NCBI GenBank assembly: GCA_020726505.1
Contig: JAHLEZ010000012.1
Coordinates: 372,001-436,000 of the forward strand
Direction of reading: 5' to 3'
DNA: 64,000 nucleotides
Source: Leptodontidium sp. MPI-SDFR-AT-0119
Lineage: Eukaryota > Ascomycota > Leotiomycetes > Helotiales > Leptodontidiaceae
Part shown: in pieces, positions 58,141 to 64,000 of the stretch
Layout of the letters: every line of letters starts with the position of its first letter
Position numbering within the stretch: position 1 is the first letter of the stretch
Translations under genes and position numbers: made by a program
Notes under the pieces: generated by a model
What the model saw: the letters and a program-made list of their open reading frames with translations, nothing else
Database searches by the model: none
Told to the model about the DNA's origin: nothing

Positions 58141-58586
58141 TTAATTAATATATTATTTCCTTATTAAACTATTTTTAAAGAGTATATTTACTTTTGGCTT
58201 ATTTATTTAATTTAATATAGTCTTCTTAGAAGAAATATTAGTTTTTGAGTTATATTAAGCGAATTTAAGGAGATTAGAAAGTAGTATATATATAGTAATT
58301 ATATATATATTTACTAAAGAGATTTTAAACCTTTAAGGGGAGGCGATATATATATATTTATTACGTTATATAATATTAATAGTTCTTATTATTATTAGTT
58401 CTCGCTTAACCTTACTATTACGCCTTACTATATTCGGACCCCTTTCGGGGCACTTTCGGGACACTATTAGGCCGGAGTTAAACACTATTAAATACTCTAT
58501 TATTTCTTTATTATTATTTCTTATATTATTAATTATTTACTTTTATATTATATTAGAAATAGTCTTTCTAAAAGAAGTTATACTTA

Positions 58587-58842
58587 TATTAGTTTATAAG
58601 TCCTTATATAAGTATACTTTAACTTAGAAAAGGGGGTGTAAGTTAAAGTTAAGAGTTAAAGCTTAACTAGACTAGTTTTAGTAGACATTTAGTAAAGTTT
58701 TGTGATATATAGTTTAGTTCTCTTTATACTCTCTTAGAAAATATATAAATTTTGAATTATATATTTATTACTTTATTACTATATTCACATTAGAATATAT
58801 TTATATATGCGGCGTAGTATATGAACTAGTATTATACCGACA
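58587..58842 (+). repeat. Copia-B 3' LTR
   Basis: 256 bp, pairs with 45490-45745; TSD ATTAT follows at 58843-58847. Confidence 0.87.
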
Positions 58843-58847
58843 ATTAT

Positions 58848-60400
58848 ATTATTATAAAATTAAGGCTACTAGCTAAGAGAACCCTTAATAAGTTCTAGAG
58901 TCGACAATATAATTAAACTAATAGACAATAATCGTTTAGGAATCTATATTAACTCGATATTTATAGACGCCGAACTAAAGTATAAAACTCTATTAAGAAT
59001 CTAAAGGGCTATCTTTAAAGTTATTAAGTCTAAGAATAAAAGTGCTATTAATAATTTATACTCCCCCGGAGTCGAAACCACGGCGCTAGTAAAGGAAATT
59101 TACCCCCTTATCCCTTTAATACTTAATACTTCTTTCCTTCTTATTTTAAGTATAAAACCCCTTATATATTCCTTACTTTCTTTTCTTATTATATCTTCTA
59201 ATAAATACTTCGTTTCGAAACAAATAATAGCCTCTAAAAGTGGCTACGCCGCTACTTCGATTAAAGAAATTATATTAATAATAAATTCTATATTAATCTC
59301 CGAGGGTTAGAAATACTTAGATTCGCGCTTTTTAAGTATATAATATCGTCCTTAATTAATTACTAATATTAGTATTACTATTAAACTTACCTTTATTATT
59401 AATCTTCTATATACTATAGAGCTCTTATATTAATAAGTGTGACATATAATAAAGCTTAAAGAGCGCGCGTACTCCGCTACTAATAATTCTTTACCTTAGC
59501 TAAGAAGTATATTAAATAACTAACCTAGTCGATATATATAACCGTCCCCACAACTAAATAATATATATATCTTAATTAAACTAGTCTGAATAGAAATTAC
59601 TAAACTAAAAAGAAGATCCGTTAAGGTTTTATACCCCTAAGACTAGACTGACTCCCCTGAATTCGCTCCTTCTATATATAGAATATATACTAAGGACTAC
59701 GCTAATTTACTTCAGAATATATAAACGCAACTCTCCCTTATACACGACTCGACTACAAATAGTCCCCTCCCCCCTAGAGTTCGCTCTTTAATACAAAAGG
59801 CCTACCGTAAATAAGCTTTTTAACGCCCTGCCGTTGAGATATTTTTGATTAGCGCTGTAGCGTTTTATATATTAAGTAGACGGAAGTCTAGAGATGAGAT
59901 ATTCGTAATAACACTTTAAGAAATCGATGCTCTAATTAATTAAAGAAGTTAAGAATAAGAGAAAGCCGCTACTATAATAGCTTTAACCGTCAAACTCACT
60001 TACCGCCGCCAGTTAGTTATATAGTTTACACTTTTTATTTAAGAATTAAATATTAAACTAATAATTCCCCTAAAATACACTAATTAGACTCACATATTCT
60101 CTAAAGTAAAAGGTAATATTCTCCCCCTTTATCGCTTATATAATTATAAAATTAAGTTAAAAGGAGAAGGTAAGAAAGTACTTAAGTATTTACTATTATA
60201 TAATATGTCGGCTAAAGAGCTTAAGACTATTAAAGAATATATTATAAATAACTTAAATAAGGGATTTATTAAACTGTCTTAAGTATTATTTATTACTTTT
60301 ATTTTTTTGGTTAAGAAGCCGAATAAATCTTTATAGTTATATATTAAGGAAGTACTTTTTAGTTTTAGTTAATACGTTTATATTAACGTGTTAACGACAA
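58848..60400 (+). pseudogene. Gypsy-2 pol N-terminal remnant
   Basis: Continues Gypsy-2 beyond Copia-B. Near 60080-60360 on the plus strand the start of a Gypsy RT is legible: PLYRLYN-like text, MSAKELKTIKEYI, NNLNKGFIKLS and FLVKKPNKSL. The RT active site should follow within a few hundred bases but is not seen, so the element is truncated or rearranged near 60400. The part before 60000 is unassigned. Confidence 0.5.
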
Positions 60401-62570
60401 AGGAAGTGACGAGCACTAAGAAAGAATACTTTAAGACACTTAATAAAAGTTAATTCCCTATTTATTATAATAAAAACTAACTCTTTGATTATATACTAAG
60501 ACATTATACCCTTAAGTTATATAAGGGCCCATTTATAGTCGACTTCTGTCTCCCCTAATAAAAAAGCTATCTTAAGTTAAATTACTATCTTATTCCCTAA
60601 TACTCCACAAATATTCAGTAAAGGCATACCGAATCGGTTAGTTTTATATATACAATCAAGTAATAAAACATTAAAATACTACTTCTAAAACTAAAGAGAG
60701 GAGGGATTAATAAAAAAGAAGTGTCGTAAAGGACCAGTCTTTAGTTTATACTAAAGGGAATAATTATTGTCTTAAAACTCCTATGTCATTTATTAAGATT
60801 AAGTAGCTTTAAATTTAAAGGAGTAATACTTATAAGAGCTATTAAATAAGTGTTTTCTTACTTAATTACTTAATTCTTAACTTTTACACGAGATTAGAAA
60901 TATCTTTTAAAGTCAATGTAAGGCTTAAGTCTTACTCTTATAATATTAATAGAATTTAAGTGTTTAAAAGGCCAGCCTTTATAAAGGTATTAATTAAAGC
61001 ACGGGTTTCTACAGAAGTAATAGTAATTCTATATACTAGATAAGTAGAGAAGTCTATAGAGCGCGCGTAGTTATGTGTTACCTCAAGAATAGTTAATTCT
61101 TAATTGCCTAAAGTCTTGTCTTAACTAAGTACAACTCTTATATAACAATTACACTTCTTAAAACTAATATTTAAGCGCTGTTTAGTAATATATATATCCG
61201 TTTACTTCTCTCTTAGTGTGTATTTACTACTATAATCGTAGACAAATAATACACGATAAGGCCGAGTATCTCGCTATATAAAAGTATAGCCATTAACCTT
61301 TATATATACCTAAATAATAAAAAAACAAAAAGGAATATTAGTATAAACTACTATAAGTAGCGTAAGGCCGTAAGGTTTACTAGTAAAAGTTAATATATTA
61401 TATAAAGTTAAAGGTAAAGTACAAAAGTATAAATAGCTTTAAAAGTTTATTTAGGGGAATAATAAAATATATAAGTGGCCCTTGCCGCGTAATACAAATT
61501 AATATAGTAAGGCGAGGGTAATAAATACACACGAGGGTGTACAGAAAATCCTTGGCATGTGTCGACATAGCTATTTCCATGTGTTACTTTAGCTAGCCCC
61601 TAAAAGAATCTAGGCTTCTTATCTTAACAGACTTAAATTCGTTAGTAAGTATAATAATTATAATAATATTATTAGGTTATTAACGTGATTTTATATTACT
61701 AGTACTAAGAAGAGAATATTTAGATCGTCTTTTTAGTACTAAAGTACGTTATAGTGACTCGATTATAGACTTCTTATATAAAGAGGGTTTAGAGGTGATT
61801 GATATCAGGGACTAAGAGGCGGCTATTGTAAAGTAAAAAGTCGCCTTTTAGGCTAAGTTTACTTAAAGAGCTTAATATAACTTACTTACGTAGAGCCTAT
61901 AAGGAAAGAATAGTGCGATTAGCCTTTAAGATTTACTATATAATAGAGAATATTAATGTAAAAGTAACGAGATTAATATTAGCTATTAGTATATTAACGT
62001 CGTTAAGCGGCTGTAACTTTATAAATAATAAGTAAAGGTTAACTTAGTTTTAATATAAGAATTATTAAAGGCGTTAAGTATTATTTATAAAGTTATATTA
62101 ATCTACTTTATTTAACTTACGAGAAAGTGCGTCTACTAAGGGGTTATAAATTCTAAGGCAATACATAATTATAAAATTATAGTTTATTAGAAGCTTTACT
62201 TATTATATTATTTAGTATTTAATTATTTAGAAGTTATAAAGTATTTTAAGGCTTTATAGTCTATTATAATATAAACTTAGTAAGGGGCTCCTGTTAACTC
62301 AGTACACTAGTGCCTAAAGGATTAAATAATAACTAGTATTTCTTTATTATATATTATATAATTAAGCTTAATAAGTAATATAGTCTTTAAAAAGAAAGTA
62401 ATAAGGAACTAATTATCGTTATATTATTAAGAAAGTACTTTTATTATAATATTATTACTAGTATTTGTCTCTAAGAAATAAGGTAAATCCTATTAATAAT
62501 GTCTTAAGAGAGGTATAAACGTGAGAGTATATTTTAAGAGGTTAAAGGTATCTTCGTACTTTATAATACG
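60401..62570. other. unresolved RIP-degraded repeat DNA with a minus-strand Gypsy RNase H trace
   Basis: Mostly unreadable. Between about 62040 and 62290 the minus strand can be read as DYKALKYF and, after a frame shift, NPLVDALSRKLNKVD. These resemble the end of a Gypsy RNase H domain. This is opposite in orientation to the Gypsy-2 RT remnant, so at least one more element or an inversion is present. No boundaries were found. Confidence 0.4.
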
Positions 62571-62694
62571 AAGGCGAGCCGATTTGAAATCCGTCCATTT
62601 TGCCGATTGGCTCAACACGCGAGCTTAGGAACACTAAAATCTAGAACACTAAAGATACTTACTTTATTATAATAATTTCTATTAAATTAAAGTA
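62571..62694. other. probable left end of the Tc1/mariner element
   Basis: After the transposase stop the composition changes to balanced text (CGAGCCGATTTGAAATCCG near 62577-62600), which may hold the terminal inverted repeat. The other end lies outside or at the edge of the window, so pairing cannot be checked. Confidence 0.3.
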
Positions 62695-63930
62695 TTAATT
62701 ATAAAACTCGTTTTCACCTTTACATTCTAAAATGAGAGTATTAATAGCTGCTTGCCTAATAACTAATGCCCGAATTCTCTCTTGAGGGAAATTATCTTAC
62801 TTTACTCTCTACGCTTTTTCGATTTATTTTATAGTATAAGGAGTATTTTAATCTCTTGTAATTGTTATTCGAATTGGCATTTAAACTCCTTTAATTGCGT
62901 TTATATTAGTAGAGTTACTAATATACTCTAATAAAGGAATACCTGCTTTTTTAAGCTTTTGCTGAGTTTATTTACTTAAGTGTAAAGGAGTACTATCTTG
63001 TTAAAAAAGATACGAAAGTTAATCGCTTTTAAAAGTATTAAGATTATAACGTTAGACTATAAGCTTTTTCTAAAAAGAAATCAAATAAGGCTTAAGCACT
63101 TCGTAAGTATAACGCAAGTTATTAACTCCTCTACGAGACAGCCCTTTTTTAAATTTATACGACTCTTAATAGACTTCTCACGAAGCTCTCTTCTTTAGTT
63201 ATTTCCGCTTTAATACATCTTACTTCTTTTCTTTCTCTCTTTCTTATATATTAAATAACTCGCGGCATTTAGCTTCCTATTCTTCGTTGTTAATTTAGTC
63301 TATTTACTTTTAGTTATCTTCCTTTTACTAATCGGTTTCGGGGTAGTAAATATAATAAGGGCCTTTATAGTCGTACGTGAAGTATCCCCAAAATATTACT
63401 TCTAAGTAATTGTTATACTGCCGTTTAATATAATTAAAATAATATCGTTTTATATCCTCTTCTAATCGAGAAATCCTTTATATTCTACGTTTTACTAAGA
63501 CGATAATTAAAGCCTCGTCTAAGAAGATAACCTTTCGTTACTCTTTAATTCTTTAATCTTTCCGTGAGAAAGCAATCTTATATTGTTAGCGTCTTTAAAG
63601 CTCCGTAAAACTAAGTTTCTTTGTCGATTTCAATCTACAGAGGCCACGAGCTCTTAATTTCTTCTTAATCGTACTATAGTAAAAATCAAAAAGGCCCTCT
63701 TCCGTCGTAATAATATACTACAGCTTCTTTCGCTGTTTCTTTTAACGTATAAGCTTCTAAGAGGTTCGTAATCTCTTCGTTAGAGATCTTTGGCTTTACT
63801 CCGCTACCGGCTTTCTGTTGTATTTCTTCCACTTGTTATTAAATCATTAGAGGAGGAAGGCTTTACTCGTCGTATCAGATAAGCACTTTAGCGGAAGCAT
63901 TCTTAATATCTATCACAGTTAACTTAGCTT
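62695..63930 (-). pseudogene. Tc1/mariner-type transposase, lightly RIPped
   Basis: The minus strand reads as a near-complete Tc1/mariner transposase with relatively few stops. Landmarks are KISNEEITNLLEAYTLKETA near 63740-63800, FLDEALIIV near 63510-63535 (first catalytic Asp), and FWGYFTYDYKGPYY near 63350-63400. DSTPLHLSK near 62975-63000 is the second-Asp region. NINAIKGV near 62880 is the third acidic position, with E likely changed to K by RIP. The C-terminus, containing ERIRALVIRQAAIN and CKGENEFYN, ends at 62695. The start codon and right terminal repeat lie near or beyond the window end. This fits the DD34E-like fungal Tc1 group (inference). Confidence 0.72.
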
Positions 63931-64000
63931 AACTAGCTTTCCGAGTAGCTTTAACTTAGTAAACGTATTATAAGTGAGTCAAAAAGACAGCTTTATTAAT

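Larger units (their letters stand above)
45490..58842 (+). mobile_element. Copia-B: second RIP-degraded copy of the Copia-A family, split by the LINE
   Basis: LTRs of 256 bp (45490-45745 and 58587-58842) are flanked by ATTAT (45485-45489 and 58843-58847). It is collinear with Copia-A throughout: gag, integrase, RT, RNase H, then the antisense remnant. The LINE at 47941-53730 interrupts gag. Copia-A and Copia-B are in direct orientation and differ mostly by transitions. Confidence 0.9.

Noticed and set aside
1..64000. Starship-type giant element or secondary-metabolite cluster
   Set aside because: No tyrosine-recombinase captain, polyketide synthase or similar gene is visible; the block is explained by retroelements and one DNA transposon.
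1..64000. tRNA or rRNA genes
   Set aside because: No cloverleaf arms with A/B boxes and no rRNA-like conserved blocks were recognised by eye; a covariance-model scan would settle it.

Overview
The window comes from a filamentous ascomycete genome (Pezizomycotina, probably Sordariomycete-like). About 3 kb of balanced-composition DNA with one Pho80-type cyclin gene is followed by about 60 kb of stacked transposable elements. Most of that DNA is extremely A+T-rich and poor in CpA/TpG, yet keeps CpG. Its coding remnants differ from intact relatives almost only by C-to-T and G-to-A changes. That is the signature of repeat-induced point mutation (RIP). I identified the elements by reading conserved motifs through the damage and by matching long terminal repeats (LTRs) and 5-bp target-site duplications (TSDs) by eye.

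Layout. 1-3517: host DNA with the cyclin gene on the minus strand (1157-2203) and several microsatellites. 3518-3856: three 113-bp tandem repeats. 4054-42981: a RIP-degraded chromodomain Gypsy element (Gypsy-1, minus strand, TSD ATTCT) split by three direct insertions. These are Copia-A (7611-22761, TSD AGGAG), Copia-C1 (24131-32553, TSD GGTCT) and Copia-C2 (34080-42814, TSD CTTTC, inside the Gypsy LTR). Copia-A is itself split by an intact young Copia element, Copia-1 (13543-21129, TSD GTTAT). 42987-45489 and 58848 to about 60400: a second degraded Gypsy (Gypsy-2), split by Copia-B (45490-58842, TSD ATTAT), a sister of Copia-A. Copia-B is split in turn by an intact LINE (47941-53730, 13-bp TSD). 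From about 60.4 to 62.6 kb lie scrambled Gypsy remains. A RIP-damaged Tc1/mariner transposase ends the window.

Two elements look recent and competent. Copia-1 has two LTRs with no difference visible to me and an open Gag-Pol of about 1711 residues. The LINE has intact overlapping ORF1 and ORF2 and a poly(A) tail. Both lack RIP although they sit in heavily RIPped hosts.

The most unusual material is in Copia-1. (i) About fifty copies of the palindrome core CGTACG, usually TCGTACGA, are spread through its LTRs, untranslated parts and pol. They fall in all three reading frames, so the DNA or RNA motif rather than a peptide seems to be what is kept. (ii) A spliced gene lies downstream of pol on the opposite strand and encodes a small cysteine-rich protein resembling the fungal DUF3716 family. 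(iii) Copia-A/B and Copia-C1/C2 also carry protein-coding remains antisense to and downstream of pol, with unrelated proteins. An antisense 3' accessory gene thus appears to be a shared architecture of three Copia families here. A self-encoded regulator acting on dispersed palindromes is an attractive but untested hypothesis.
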